Assembly (NCBI GenBank): GCA_020073305.1
Contig: JAIQFK010000010.1
Coordinates: 124,001-188,000, forward strand
DNA length: 64,000 nt
Origin: Terriglobia bacterium
GTDB taxonomy: Bacteria; Acidobacteriota; Terriglobia; Bryobacterales; Bryobacteraceae
Direction: 5' to 3'
The position numbers and the translations under genes were made by a program. Below are positions 33,621 to 42,950 of the stretch, one piece after another. Position 1 is the stretch's first letter; every line of letters begins with the position of its first letter. The notes beneath the pieces are model-generated. The model was not told the DNA's origin and made no database searches. It saw only the letters and a list, made by a program, of their open reading frames with translations.

Positions 33621-34355
33621 ATGACCGGCCAGGCAGTGCGCAGCGCCAAAATCACCTTCAACGGCTTCCCGGAAGCGGGCATGCAGTTCTTTCGCAGCCT
33701 GCTGCGCAACAACCGGCGCGAGTGGTTCCAGCCGCGCAAGCCCATCTACGAGGAGCAAGTAAAGGCGCCCATGGCCGTGCTGGTCAGCGCGCTTAACACG
33801 GAAATGATGCGCTTCGCACCCGATCACGTGGTGGAGCCGGCCAAAGCCATTTACCGCATCTATCGCGACACCCGATTCAGTAAGGACAAGACGCCGTACA
33901 AAACGCACATTGCGGCCATTTTCCCAAGAAGGGGCACGGAGAAGCACGGGGGCGCGGGCCTGTATTTCAGTGTTTCGCCGAAGGAAATTGAGGTCGCGGG
34001 CGGTGTGTATATGCCAAGCCCGGACGCATTGCTTGCCATCCGCACGCATCTGGCCGAACATCATGCGGAGCTGTCACGAATCATCAAATCACGAAAACTG
34101 CGAACCCTCATGGGCGAAATGCACGGAGATCAGCTATCGCGAGTACCCAAGGGTTTTGCGAGTGACCATCCGGCGGCGGACTTGCTGCGGTACCGGCAAT
34201 GGCTGTTCTACGTGATGCTCAACCCGGCGCTCGCAACGACACCCAAGCTGCTGCCCGAAATCCGCAAGCGCTTCGAGGTGATGATGCCGTTTTTGGATTT
34301 TCTGAACAAGCCGCTGGTAAGAACACCAAAACGGGCTTCGGCGCTGTTCCTGTAG
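33621..34355 (+). CDS. DUF2461 family protein
   Basis: A 244-residue soluble protein matching the DUF2461/TIGR02453 pattern: FNGFPEAGMQFFRSLLRNNRREWFQPRKPIYEE at the N-terminus, then FAPDHVVEPAKAIYRIYRDTRFSKDKTPYKTHIAAIFPR, GLYFSVSPKEIEVAGGVYMPSPDALLAIR. The family has no established biochemical role. The last Leu and TAG stop are provided by the left arm of the family C palindrome. It is divergent from murB, with 29 bases between the starts. Confidence 0.85.
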   Translation: MTGQAVRSAKITFNGFPEAGMQFFRSLLRNNRREWFQPRKPIYEEQVKAPMAVLVSALNTEMMRFAPDHVVEPAKAIYRIYRDTRFSKDKTPYKTHIAAIFPRRGTEKHGGAGLYFSVSPKEIEVAGGVYMPSPDALLAIRTHLAEHHAELSRIIKSRKLRTLMGEMHGDQLSRVPKGFASDHPAADLLRYRQWLFYVMLNPALATTPKLLPEIRKRFEVMMPFLDFLNKPLVRTPKRASALFL

Positions 34356-34391
34356 CGCAGGTGCACACCCCACCGTAGACCTGCGCTACAG
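34350..34391. repeat. Palindromic repeat, family C, copy 1
   Basis: CTGTAGCGCAGGT (34350-34362) and ACCTGCGCTACAG (34379-34391) are perfect 13-base inverted arms around a 16-base loop. The left arm contains the stop codon of the DUF2461 gene. The right arm is repeated exactly at 13378-13390. The hairpin lies between DUF2461 and dnaG and could also act as a weak stop for transcription. Confidence 0.75.
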
Positions 34392-34415
34392 TGGGGATAA
34401 TAGTTCAGGGAGCTC

Positions 34416-36149
34416 ATGGACTTCGTCGAGCAGCTCAAATCCTCGGTCGATATCGTCCAGGTCATTCAGGAGTACGTTCCGCTGCGCAAAGCCGGCCCGT
34501 CGCGCTATACGGGCTTGTGCCCCTTCCATAACGAAAAGACGCCTTCGTTTTCGGTGCATGCCGGGCATCAGTTCTACAAATGCTTCGGTTGCGGCGCCGC
34601 CGGCGATGTCTTGAAGTTCGTCATGGAGATCGAGCGGGTCAGCTTCTATGAGGCATTGAAGCTGCTTGCCGAGCGGCACGGCATTCCGATGCCCAAGCGT
34701 TCGGAATACTCGGACCCGGAGACCAAGCTGCGCGCCGCGCTTTACCAGATCCACGAGCTGGCCGAACAGGCCTTCCGGGCAAATCTCGAGGGCGCCGCGG
34801 GTACCGAGGCGCGCGCTTACCTCCAGCGGCGCGGAGTGGCTCCGCCGACTGCGGCTGAGTTCGCCATCGGATACGCCGAGCGATCGGGACGGAGCGTCGT
34901 TCGTCTGCTCGAAAAGCACAATTTCACCGCTGAGCAGATGGAAAAATCCGGCCTCGTGCTTAAGCGCGAAGACGGCAGCTTTTACGACCGCTTTCGGCAT
35001 CGCCTGATGTTCCCCATTCACAACGAATCGGGAAAGATCATCGGCTTTGGCGGGCGCGCGCTCGATCCTGGCGAACAGGCCAAGTACCTGAACTCGCCCG
35101 AGACGGAAATCTATCGCAAGAGCTACGTGTTATATAACCTCCATCGCGCCAAGCAAGGCGTACGGCAAGCCGACCGCGTAGTGCTGGTGGAAGGCTATAT
35201 GGACGTGATCGGCGTCTATTCGTCCGGCGTTCGCGAAGTGGTGGCAAGCTGCGGGACGGCACTGACTCCGCACCAGGTGCAGGCTCTGAAGCGGCATTCG
35301 ACCAAGATCGTAGTGAACTTCGATCCTGACACAGCGGGTGCGAATGCCACCGAACGCTCCATCAACATGCTGCTGGATGATGGCATGCACGTGCGGGTCG
35401 TCGAGCTGGATGGCGGCCTCGATCCCGATGAGTACTGCAAACAGCGCGGCGCCGAAGCCTATGTGGCAAAACTCAACACCGCCAAAAATTACTTCTACTG
35501 GCTGGCGGACCGCGCGCGCGGCAAGTTCGATATGCGGACGGCCGAAGGACGCGTGGCCGCTTTCCAGTTTCTGTTGCCTGCCATTCAGCGCCTTTCGGAT
35601 AAGCTTGAGCGGCTGGCGGTGGTCAACGACGTCGCCGGATACCTGGGCGTGGATGCGGGACCGGTGCTCGAGAGCTTCCGGAAGACCGCTACGGAGCGGC
35701 GCGAGAAGACCATCCAGCACGCGGCTGAGCCGGTGCGCCCTGTCGAGCGCATTCTGCTGAACCTGCTCCTGATCAATGCGGAAGCCCGCTCGCACCTGTT
35801 GCCGCACCTGAAAAGAATGCCGGCGGTCAATCAGTTCGCGACCCACCGGATTTTCGAGGCGCTGTTTACGCTGGATGAGTCGGGCAGCCGGCTGGTCTTT
35901 GGCGATCTGGATGCGCGCCTGGAAGAGAATGACCGGGTGCTACTGGCTTCGGCGGTACTGGCCGATGAAACTGACGGCGAAGTCTTTTCACTAGAACAAG
36001 GGGAGGCTTGTATGCGGGCGCTCGAGAGCACGCAACGAGACAGTGAACGCGCCGCGCTCAAAGCCCAGGTGAGGGCGGCGGAGCGCGACGGCAATCTGAT
36101 CGAAGCCTTGCGGCTCAGCGCCGAACTTTCCCGGATCGATAGAAGCTAA
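34416..36149 (+). CDS. dnaG: DNA primase
   Basis: Makes RNA primers at the replication fork. The 577 residues have the CHC2 zinc ribbon (YTGLCPFHNEKTPSFSVHAGHQFYKCFGCGAAGDV: Cys-x2-His, Cys-x2-Cys), the catalytic N-lobe (FRHRLMFPIHNESGKIIGFGGRAL, EIYRKSYVLYNLHRAK) and the TOPRIM core (VVLVEGYMDVIGVYSSG with the essential Glu, VNFDPDTAGANATERS with DxD). The C-terminal DnaB-binding region is present but diverged. It lies upstream of rpoD as in the macromolecular synthesis operon; rpsU is absent. Confidence 0.96.
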   Translation: MDFVEQLKSSVDIVQVIQEYVPLRKAGPSRYTGLCPFHNEKTPSFSVHAGHQFYKCFGCGAAGDVLKFVMEIERVSFYEALKLLAERHGIPMPKRSEYSDPETKLRAALYQIHELAEQAFRANLEGAAGTEARAYLQRRGVAPPTAAEFAIGYAERSGRSVVRLLEKHNFTAEQMEKSGLVLKREDGSFYDRFRHRLMFPIHNESGKIIGFGGRALDPGEQAKYLNSPETEIYRKSYVLYNLHRAKQGVRQADRVVLVEGYMDVIGVYSSGVREVVASCGTALTPHQVQALKRHSTKIVVNFDPDTAGANATERSINMLLDDGMHVRVVELDGGLDPDEYCKQRGAEAYVAKLNTAKNYFYWLADRARGKFDMRTAEGRVAAFQFLLPAIQRLSDKLERLAVVNDVAGYLGVDAGPVLESFRKTATERREKTIQHAAEPVRPVERILLNLLLINAEARSHLLPHLKRMPAVNQFATHRIFEALFTLDESGSRLVFGDLDARLEENDRVLLASAVLADETDGEVFSLEQGEACMRALESTQRDSERAALKAQVRAAERDGNLIEALRLSAELSRIDRS

Positions 36150-36171
36150 CTTTGGTTATGAGACAGGCGAT

Positions 36172-36201
36172 TTGACACATGGCCGCGTTGTACAATATGT
36201 A
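36172..36201 (+). promoter_or_regulatory. rpoD: Candidate promoter of rpoD
   Basis: A consensus -35 TTGACA (36172-36177) lies between dnaG and rpoD. The possible -10 boxes are TATGTA (36196-36201, 18-base spacer) or TACAAT (36191-36196, spacer only 13). A sigma-70 promoter inside the primase-sigma operon would let rpoD be expressed independently, as is known in other bacteria. Confidence 0.5.
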
Positions 36202-36239
36202 AGATTGGTTCAGGGCAACGCGGAGCACGGGGGCTCCAA

Positions 36240-37940
36240 GTGGCAGTAGAGGAAAAATACGATCGTCTTGCTCGGCTCATGACTGTGGGCAAGGAAAAGG
36301 GCTACGTGCTGTACGACGAAGTCAGTGAACTCTTGCCTAGCGATCTGAACGGCGGCGCGGACCTGGACGACCTATTGGCCGGCCTGGACGTTGCCGGCAT
36401 CGAGATCCTGGAAGAGCCCAAGCTGGACGCCAAGATCGAGGAAGCCGACGAGTTCCTGGATCTCGAGCTGCTTCCCACCGCCGTTGGTGACAAGACTAAC
36501 GATCCGGTGCGCATGTATCTGCGCGAGATGGGCGCCGTCCCGCTGCTCACGCGCGAGGGCGAGGTGGAAATCGCCAAGCGCATCGAGCGCGGCCAGAACA
36601 CGGTGCTCAAAGCGCTATCGCGATCGCCTCTGATCATCCAAAAAATTGTCGGCATGGGCGAAGAAGTGGAACGCGGCACGCTCGCCGCTCGCGACCTGCT
36701 CCAGATTTCCGATCCGCTGATCACCGACGAGACTCTGGAAGAGAAGAGACAAGAATTCGTGCAGGCGGTGGAAGAAATCTCGCGGCTTTACAAGAAGGTG
36801 CAGCAGGGCCGCCAGAAGCTGCTGGCCGTGCCACGCGGGATCAAGCCCAAACAGCATCGCCGTCTGCGCTGGGAGCTGGGCCGCCTGATGGTGAGGATTG
36901 GGCGGCAGGCGCGCGCCATCAAGTTCCAAACCCTCATCCTGCGGCACCTGATCGACTGCATTCGCTGCGCGGTCGAAGAAGTAAAGCCGGTGGAGCGCGA
37001 GCTCGTCCGGATTCAAAGGAAGCTGGAACTTCTGCCCGGCGTCTCAGCCTCTGCCGCGCGCGCCAACGGTTTCAAGGAGCTGCGCCGCGAGCAGCGCAGC
37101 CACCTGCAGCGCATGCAGCAGATCGAAGAGCAGTACGGCGCTTCCGCCACCGAGTTGCGCCGCACCTACCTGATCATCACCAAGGCCGATCAACAGGCTG
37201 AAGTCGCAAAGAAGGAGTTGATCGAAGCCAACCTGCGTCTGGTGGTTTCCATCGCCAAGCGTTACACCAATCGCGGCCTGCAGTTCCTGGATTTGATTCA
37301 GGAAGGCAATATCGGGCTCATGAAGGCCGTGGACAAATTCGAATACCGGCGCGGCTACAAGTTTTCCACCTACGCCACCTGGTGGGTGCGGCAAGCCATC
37401 ACGCGCGCCATCGCGGACCAGGCGCGCACCATCCGCATCCCGGTCCATATGATCGAGACCATCAACAAGCTGATCCGCACATCGCGACAGCTCATCCAGG
37501 AACTGGGCCGCGAACCCACCAACGAGGAGTTGGGCGAGCGCATGGAACTGCCGGTTTCGAAGGTGCGCAAGGTGCTGCGGATCGCGCAGGAGCCCATCTC
37601 GCTCGAGACACCCATCGGCGAAGAGGACGAATCGCACTTGGGCGATTTCATCATCGACCGTTCCGGCATTTCGCCGTCGGAAGCCGTCATCAACCTCAAC
37701 CTGCGCGAGCAGACGGCTCAGGTGCTAAAAACGCTCACCCCCCGCGAAGAAAAGATCATCAAGATGCGCTTCGGCCTCGAGGATGGCAGCGAACACACGC
37801 TCGAAGAGGTGGGTCAGAATTTCGCGGTCACGCGCGAGCGCATCCGGCAGATCGAAGCCAAAGCCCTGCGCAAGCTGCGCCACCCCAGCCGCAGCCACCG
37901 GCTGCGTACGTTCCTGCAGGACGGAGCGAGAGAAGCGTAG
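36240..37940 (+). CDS. rpoD: RNA polymerase sigma factor RpoD (sigma-70)
   Basis: Primary sigma factor, 566 residues. Region 1.1 is present ([30 protein letters not shown]); region 1.2 is [31 protein letters not shown]; a non-conserved region follows; region 2 is [62 protein letters not shown] with the -10 recognition helix; region 3 follows; region 4 is [51 protein letters not shown]. Region 2 is essentially canonical. GTG at 36240 is the start; the next in-frame ATG is inside region 1.1. Confidence 0.97.
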   Translation: MAVEEKYDRLARLMTVGKEKGYVLYDEVSELLPSDLNGGADLDDLLAGLDVAGIEILEEPKLDAKIEEADEFLDLELLPTAVGDKTNDPVRMYLREMGAVPLLTREGEVEIAKRIERGQNTVLKALSRSPLIIQKIVGMGEEVERGTLAARDLLQISDPLITDETLEEKRQEFVQAVEEISRLYKKVQQGRQKLLAVPRGIKPKQHRRLRWELGRLMVRIGRQARAIKFQTLILRHLIDCIRCAVEEVKPVERELVRIQRKLELLPGVSASAARANGFKELRREQRSHLQRMQQIEEQYGASATELRRTYLIITKADQQAEVAKKELIEANLRLVVSIAKRYTNRGLQFLDLIQEGNIGLMKAVDKFEYRRGYKFSTYATWWVRQAITRAIADQARTIRIPVHMIETINKLIRTSRQLIQELGREPTNEELGERMELPVSKVRKVLRIAQEPISLETPIGEEDESHLGDFIIDRSGISPSEAVINLNLREQTAQVLKTLTPREEKIIKMRFGLEDGSEHTLEEVGQNFAVTRERIRQIEAKALRKLRHPSRSHRLRTFLQDGAREA

Positions 37941-37980
37941 TCAAGGGCTTCGCCCTTGAGATCCCCAAAAAGCGGGGATC
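37941..37980 (+). repeat. Two back-to-back hairpins directly after rpoD
   Basis: TCAAGGGC-TTC-GCCCTTGA (37941-37959) is followed without a gap by GATCCCC-AAAAAGC-GGGGATC (37960-37980). Both stems are perfect. There is no T-run, so this is either a Rho-assisted end of the dnaG-rpoD message or a REP-like repeat. The following bases (37981-38016) are a purine-rich, quasi-repeated GACGCGG/GACACGGGG stretch. Confidence 0.55.
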
Positions 37981-38024
37981 GGACGCGGAGACACGGGGAT
38001 GGGGCGACGCGGCGACTTAAGGCA

Positions 38025-38711
38025 TCAGAGTACCCGACTGAAAGCTTTCGCAATCCATTTCTCCACAATCGGCCCGGCTTTCGACGGGAACCGGTGGGCG
38101 CCTTCGAGCATGTGAAACTCCACATCGGCGGCCCTCAGCCGGAGGCGATCGGCGTAATGTTCCGTGACGTTGGGGGGATAGAATTCATCCTCGGTGCGCG
38201 CAATGTGCAAAAGCGCCGCCGAGACCTTCTGGTAGGGCCCGTCTTCCCAGTTTTTCGGCACGCCGCCGCAGATGCCGATCACACCGCGGACGGCACGCGG
38301 ATTTGTGGCCGCGAAACGGTAGTTCATCCCAACGGGTTGCGAGAAGCCCATCAAAAGCCGGCGTTGCGGCGGAATTGCGAATTGACGCCCCACTTCGTCA
38401 AGCATGTACAGCAGCATGTCGTGATGCAGGCGAACGGATTCCATGGAGTGCTTGGGAGTCGCCCAGCAGTACCCCACGTCGCTCGAATTCTGCGCCAGGA
38501 AAAACTGGCTCGGGGCTTGCAGAGCGGCGATGACGCGCTGCGGCCCCAGCAAATGCTCCGTGAGACGCAGCATCATCTCGGGATTCGAGCCAAATCCATG
38601 CAGCGTTGCGACCAGCAGCGTGGAAGCATCGATGTCGGGGGGCGCGTGGAGCAGATAGTGGCAATCCAGGCGGGCGCTGAAGGTCCGATGTTCGATGGCT
38701 TCAGAAGGCAT
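38025..38711 (-). CDS. Alpha/beta hydrolase, phospholipase/carboxylesterase family
   Basis: A 228-residue cytosolic esterase-like protein: LLVATLHGFGSNPEMM (oxyanion HG), LLMGFSQPVGMNYRFAATNP (nucleophile elbow with the Ser), RTEDEFYPP (acid) and LEGAHRFPSKA (His). The elbow reads G-F-S-Q-P and not the usual G-x-S-x-G, with Pro in place of the second Gly; the triad residues are otherwise in order. The closest family is the short carboxylesterase/phospholipase group. It converges on rpoD. Confidence 0.8.
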   Translation of the reverse strand: MPSEAIEHRTFSARLDCHYLLHAPPDIDASTLLVATLHGFGSNPEMMLRLTEHLLGPQRVIAALQAPSQFFLAQNSSDVGYCWATPKHSMESVRLHHDMLLYMLDEVGRQFAIPPQRRLLMGFSQPVGMNYRFAATNPRAVRGVIGICGGVPKNWEDGPYQKVSAALLHIARTEDEFYPPNVTEHYADRLRLRAADVEFHMLEGAHRFPSKAGPIVEKWIAKAFSRVL

Positions 38712-38734
38712 CCCATGAGTTGTACCATTTCCAC

Positions 38735-39511
38735 ATGAGCAAAACTGCGCTGATTACCGGAGCCTCGTCCGGTATCGGCTACGAACTCGCGAAGTGCTTT
38801 GCCCGCGACGGCACCAACCTCGTGCTCGTCGCGCGCGACGAAGCCAAGCTCGGCCAGATCGCTTCCGAATTGCGGTCGCCGGGCCTTTCCGTGAAAGTCA
38901 TCGTGGCAGATCTTGCACGCCCCGTGGCGCCCTCCGAGATCCTGGACGCCACGCGAGCCGCAAACCTCGACGTGGATTACCTGGTCAACAATGCTGGCTT
39001 TGGACTGGGTGGCTCCTTTGTCGAGAGCGATCTCCGAACCGAACTCGATATGATGCAGGTCAACATGGTTGCGCTCGTGCACCTGACCCGGCTTTATCTC
39101 CCGGGCATGCGCCAGCGCCGTCTGGGCGGCGTTCTCAACGTCGCCTCAACCGCCGCGTTCCAGCCGGGTCCGCTGATGGCGATTTATTACGCCACCAAAG
39201 CCTTCGTCCTGTCGTTTACGGAAGCGATTGCCGAGGAGTTGCGAGACACCGGCGTCACAGCAACGGCGCTGTGTCCGGGACCGACCGCGACTGACTTCCA
39301 ACGCAGAGCCCAGATCGAGGGTAGCCGCCTGGTGAGAGCAAAATTCGCCGTGATGACGGCTAAAGAAGTGGCGGAGATCGGTTACCGCGCTTTCCTCGAA
39401 GGGAAGGTCGTTGTGATTCCAGGCCTGCTGAATAAGATCGGCGCGCAATCGGTTCGGATCAGCCCGCGCGCTCTGGTGCGGCGGGTGACCCGCAAGTTGC
39501 AGGAGGGCTGA
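38735..39511 (+). CDS. Short-chain dehydrogenase/reductase (DltE-like classical SDR)
   Basis: A 258-residue NAD(P)-dependent oxidoreductase. The cofactor loop is LITGASSGIGYELAKCFARDG, YLVNNAGFGLGG holds the NNAG motif, and the catalytic residues are Ser in LNVASTAAFQPGP and Tyr-x3-Lys in IYYATKAFVLSF. The C-terminal ALCPGPTATDFQRRA fits the same group. The substrate is unknown. ATG 38735 is chosen over 38720 because the family begins at MxKTALITGASSGIG. It is divergent from the esterase gene with only 23 bases between starts. Confidence 0.88.
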   Translation: MSKTALITGASSGIGYELAKCFARDGTNLVLVARDEAKLGQIASELRSPGLSVKVIVADLARPVAPSEILDATRAANLDVDYLVNNAGFGLGGSFVESDLRTELDMMQVNMVALVHLTRLYLPGMRQRRLGGVLNVASTAAFQPGPLMAIYYATKAFVLSFTEAIAEELRDTGVTATALCPGPTATDFQRRAQIEGSRLVRAKFAVMTAKEVAEIGYRAFLEGKVVVIPGLLNKIGAQSVRISPRALVRRVTRKLQEG

Positions 39512-39515
39512 CGAA

Positions 39516-40562
39516 TTAAGCCACCCGGCGCAACTTGCTGACGCGGCCCACTTCCACCCACTCGACCACGAAAATATTTCCTGCATGGTCGAAGCACGCC
39601 CCGTGGGGGCAGATAAATTTGCCGGGGATGAACTTGTCGCGGGCCTCCTTGCGTAGGTCCTTCCACGTGTTCGCCGCCGAGTCATCGCCGAGGTGGAATA
39701 TCACCTTGTTGTTGCGGTCCAGCAGCGTGACTCGCGCCGCCAGATCGGGCACTACGACGTCGCCATTCTTATAGAAACTGAAGTGGCACGGCATGTTGGT
39801 GCCGCCCACGAATTCAAGGTGCTTGCCGCCGAGGGTGAAGTTCTGGATACGGTTGTTGCCGCGGTCAGCCACCGTGAGGATGGGATGTTTCCCTCGTTGG
39901 TCCACAATGATTCCATGCGGACAATCGAGTTGTCCCGCTTCCTTACCCGGACCGCCGAACGTCCGGATGTACTCGCCCTTGCGGTTGTACTGATTGATAT
40001 AGCTCGACCCGTAACCGTCGCCTACGTAGATGTCGCCATTGGGCGCGATCGCGAGATTGGTGGGACTGTATTTGATCGGCTTCCCGTCCGCGCCCGGCTT
40101 GTAGGCTTCCGATTCCTTGGGATAGCCGAGCGTGAACACTTCCTCGCCGTCGAGCGTGGTCTTCACGACGACAGCACGCCTGGTGTCGCACAGGTAAAGA
40201 TACTCCGTGCTGCCTTCCTTACGGATGTGCAGCCCGTGCGCGCCGCCTTTGAATTCCTTGCCCCAGGACTTGATGAACTTTCCGTCCGCATCAAAAACCA
40301 CCATGCTGTCGGAACTTTCGCTCGCATCATTCACCGTGTGGTGAACGTAAATACGGCCCTGCGAATCTTCGCAGACCCCGTGTGTATTGCCGTACTTGAT
40401 GCTTGCGGGAAGCTCGCCCCAATCGTGCGTGACCTCGTAGGTATGCGCGCCGTTGCCCAGAACCGGTTTCCGGCTGCCGGCTTTGTCCTGAGCGCCTAAC
40501 AGGAGCGGAGCGCTGCCTCCGACCGCGAACAGAAACCCGCGACGAGAGCTTGTATTCTTCAT
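39516..40562 (-). CDS. Exported NHL-repeat / six-bladed beta-propeller protein
   Basis: About 348 residues. ATG at 40562 gives a twin-arginine-like signal (MKNTSSRRGFLFAVGGSAPLLLGA); the longer frame to 40700 runs into the next gene and is rejected. The propeller blades read THGVCEDSQGRIYVHH, GAHGLHIRKEGSTEYLYLCD, TNLAIAPNGDIYVGDGYGSSYINQYNRKGEYIRTFGGPG, CPHGIIVDQRGKHPILTVADRGNNRIQNFTLGGKHL. These are NHL-type repeats (N-x-x-x-V-D-x-x-G-x-x-Y-V-A-D). The role may be ligand binding or lyase-like; none can be shown. Confidence 0.8.
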   Translation of the reverse strand: MKNTSSRRGFLFAVGGSAPLLLGAQDKAGSRKPVLGNGAHTYEVTHDWGELPASIKYGNTHGVCEDSQGRIYVHHTVNDASESSDSMVVFDADGKFIKSWGKEFKGGAHGLHIRKEGSTEYLYLCDTRRAVVVKTTLDGEEVFTLGYPKESEAYKPGADGKPIKYSPTNLAIAPNGDIYVGDGYGSSYINQYNRKGEYIRTFGGPGKEAGQLDCPHGIIVDQRGKHPILTVADRGNNRIQNFTLGGKHLEFVGGTNMPCHFSFYKNGDVVVPDLAARVTLLDRNNKVIFHLGDDSAANTWKDLRKEARDKFIPGKFICPHGACFDHAGNIFVVEWVEVGRVSKLRRVA

Positions 40563-40597
40563 GGCAGATCCTTTTCCGAGGCATTGTACCGCATATG

Positions 40598-42397
40598 CTA
40601 CTGGAACTCGATCGACCGCACATCTCCGATCGTGCCCAGTTTGGCATCCTCGCGCCTCTCGTACTCCACGGTCACGAGTTTGCCCTTTTGCGGGCCACAC
40701 GTCAGATCGACGGTTCCCGTTTGAGAGCCCTGGACGGTCACACTCCCGGCATCTCGGATTGCCAGCAGCACCTGCTCCTGGTTCGACAAGACTCTGAGGC
40801 GCAGGACTTTTCCCAGGCAGTCGACCTGGCGCAGCGTGCCGAGCACCGAACTCCTCGGCGGCGCATCGGCGCGTCGAACCATCTGTTTCGGGGGTTCAGA
40901 AGCCTGTTCGGGAGCGGGGCGGGAAGCCGGCGCGGCGAGTTGTTTGGGAACCAGGGCACGCCGCTGCTTTTCCTGATCCAGGACGCGCAGCATATCGTCC
41001 GCGGCCACGTTCTCCTCCAGGTTTTGCGCGTATTTTTTGGCGGCCTCCGCGGCCTTTCGGGCGTCGGCAAATTTCTCGAGGTGGTAATCGGCATACGCGA
41101 TCCCGTGATAATAGGTCGACGCTCGCTCGACCTTCAGGTGCTTCACCGTTCCGAAATGATCGAGAGCCTCCTGGTACTGGCGATCCTGCAACAGGGAATA
41201 CGCGAGATACAGGTGCGCGTCCTGGTAATCCGGATTTAGTTCCACTGCTCTCTTCAAAGCCGCAATCGCAGCGCTCTCCCTTCCCCCCAGTGCGCGCAGC
41301 ACCATCGCGTAATCGAAATAAATCCGCGCATTCGGGCTGCCTAGCTCCGCGGTTCGCGCGAAGTGCCGGCGGGCGTCCTCCAGATCCTTGCCGGTCCACG
41401 CCAATTCCGCGAGGCCTGCCTCCACCTCCCAGCTTTTTGGATCTTCTTTCGCCAGCCTTCCGTAAGCCTCCTTCGCCGGTTCTTGTTTGCCCGTCAGCGC
41501 CAGCAGGTCGGCCAACACCAGACCGGATTCGAGCGGTGGGGCAGGCAGGATGTCCGGCTCCTCAGCCGACTTCTCGAGCTTCACGTCGAATACGGCCGCA
41601 TTGAAATGGCCGCCGCGCAAATAATTCTCCAGGTCTTTCTGTACCTGGTTGATGGTCTTGGCATAGGCCTGCCAGAATGCCGAACTTGCCGTCGCTCCCG
41701 ACGCGAGCAGGTTAAGGAACTTGCTGAATTGTGGGCGATACTCGCTCGAAAGGTTCAGCATGTGCATCAGCGCCCAGCTCTCCGAATAAAAGATACCCGC
41801 GCGATCGCGCTCGTTGTAGTAGGGCGAATGGTGGTCCACGCTGGTGAGTGTTTCGAGACTCATCCACTTGTTCTGTTGTAGATAGTAAAAACGGGCCGGA
41901 ATCACCTCGCCTACCATCACTCTCTTGCCCATGGGCTTGAGCGTGGAATACAGCTCCGCCAGCCCTTCGTTGAACCAGATCGGAAGCTCCGCTCCCGAGT
42001 GCTTGACCAGCAGATGTGTGAATTCGTGCACCGCCACCGGATAGTGTTCCTGACTGATGCTGCGCATCACGATGTAGTCGCGATCGTAACCTTCCAGGTA
42101 GAATGCGGTGGCGTATTCGTTGATGCGATACGGCTCGAACTCCTTATCCGAGCGAAACGCAATGACGCGGACCGGGACGTTTACCGCAGTATCACTCGTG
42201 CGGCGCGTGTTCACGAAGAAGTCGCGCACTTGCTCGAAATAGAGAATGGCTTCGCGGCCCTTCTTTTCGCCCGCCGTGGTATAGAGCTCAAAGTGAGACG
42301 ATTGGAGCTTGAGCCATTGCTCGGCGGCGAAAGCCGCGTCAGGTAGCAGAACGGTTGCGAGTACTACGGCTGCTACACGATCTCGACGAGTCATCAT
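40598..42397 (-). CDS. Exported gluzincin-like peptidase with TPR repeats
   Basis: A 599-residue periplasmic protein. A signal peptide (MMTRRDRVAAVVLATVLLPDAAFA) is followed by a metallopeptidase-like domain with HEFTHLLVKHSGAELPIWFNEGLAELYS (~residues 120-148), the HExxH motif plus a downstream Asn-Glu that would be the third ligand. After it come several TPR-type helices (LAELAWTGKDLEDARRHFARTAELGSPNARIYFDYAMVLRAL, LNPDYQDAHLYLAYSLLQDRQYQEALDHFG). The end has a small beta-rich domain (RQVDCLGKVLRLRVLSNQEQVLLAIRDAG). The metal site looks intact; the substrate is unknown. Confidence 0.82.
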   Translation of the reverse strand: MMTRRDRVAAVVLATVLLPDAAFAAEQWLKLQSSHFELYTTAGEKKGREAILYFEQVRDFFVNTRRTSDTAVNVPVRVIAFRSDKEFEPYRINEYATAFYLEGYDRDYIVMRSISQEHYPVAVHEFTHLLVKHSGAELPIWFNEGLAELYSTLKPMGKRVMVGEVIPARFYYLQQNKWMSLETLTSVDHHSPYYNERDRAGIFYSESWALMHMLNLSSEYRPQFSKFLNLLASGATASSAFWQAYAKTINQVQKDLENYLRGGHFNAAVFDVKLEKSAEEPDILPAPPLESGLVLADLLALTGKQEPAKEAYGRLAKEDPKSWEVEAGLAELAWTGKDLEDARRHFARTAELGSPNARIYFDYAMVLRALGGRESAAIAALKRAVELNPDYQDAHLYLAYSLLQDRQYQEALDHFGTVKHLKVERASTYYHGIAYADYHLEKFADARKAAEAAKKYAQNLEENVAADDMLRVLDQEKQRRALVPKQLAAPASRPAPEQASEPPKQMVRRADAPPRSSVLGTLRQVDCLGKVLRLRVLSNQEQVLLAIRDAGSVTVQGSQTGTVDLTCGPQKGKLVTVEYERREDAKLGTIGDVRSIEFQ

Positions 42398-42433
42398 CGG
42401 CGCCTGGCCACAAAAATGTTCAAGCCCGAATTG

Positions 42434-42946
42434 TCACTTTTCCCGTACCAGCGATTTCAGGAGGGTTTCGAAGCCTGTCAGGTTGGCCGCCACCGTCTTT
42501 GCCGGCCCAGTGAACTTGATGAACAGCGATCCCTCGGGCGCTTCCACAATGGCGCCCAGTAGTCGGTATCCAGGCTTGATGGTTTTGGTTGTCGCCATTG
42601 GACCGCCCGCTCCCGTGTAGGTCCCCGACAGATCAATTTCCGTAACCCTGATGCCGTTGATCGTGCTTTTGCGCGGCTGCGCTTCCTTTTGAGGGGGTGC
42701 AAACTGCCCCATCCAGCGTTTCACGTTGTCATCCACGCTGCCGCCCATGCCCCGGCCGAAATAATAGACCGCACATTCGCTGTCTTCTTTGTCACCGGGC
42801 GCCGCTGGTACGGTGTAGGTCGCGGCGCGCATGGGCCGCGCTGCTTGCGCGTTCCAGGACGCGGGTGCACTCCACCGCACGCCGGCAGCCGATTCGGCGC
42901 GGATCATGCCGATCGAAGCCAGCAACAACAACCATGCGATGCGCAT
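42434..42946 (-). CDS. Secreted protein of unknown function
   Basis: A 170-residue protein with a signal peptide (MRIAWLLLLASIGMIRAES). The mature part has VRWSAPASWNAQAARPMRAATYTVPA, then AVYYFGRGMGGSVDDNVKRWMGQFAPPQ, and FIKFTGPAKTVAANLTGFETLLKSL. This layout is seen in small exported proteins of soil bacteria, but I recognise no functional family. It starts 4 bases after the stop of the thioredoxin-like gene, so the two form one transcript and the protein may be exported along with it. Confidence 0.6.
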   Translation of the reverse strand: MRIAWLLLLASIGMIRAESAAGVRWSAPASWNAQAARPMRAATYTVPAAPGDKEDSECAVYYFGRGMGGSVDDNVKRWMGQFAPPQKEAQPRKSTINGIRVTEIDLSGTYTGAGGPMATTKTIKPGYRLLGAIVEAPEGSLFIKFTGPAKTVAANLTGFETLLKSLVREK

Positions 42947-42950
42947 GCGG

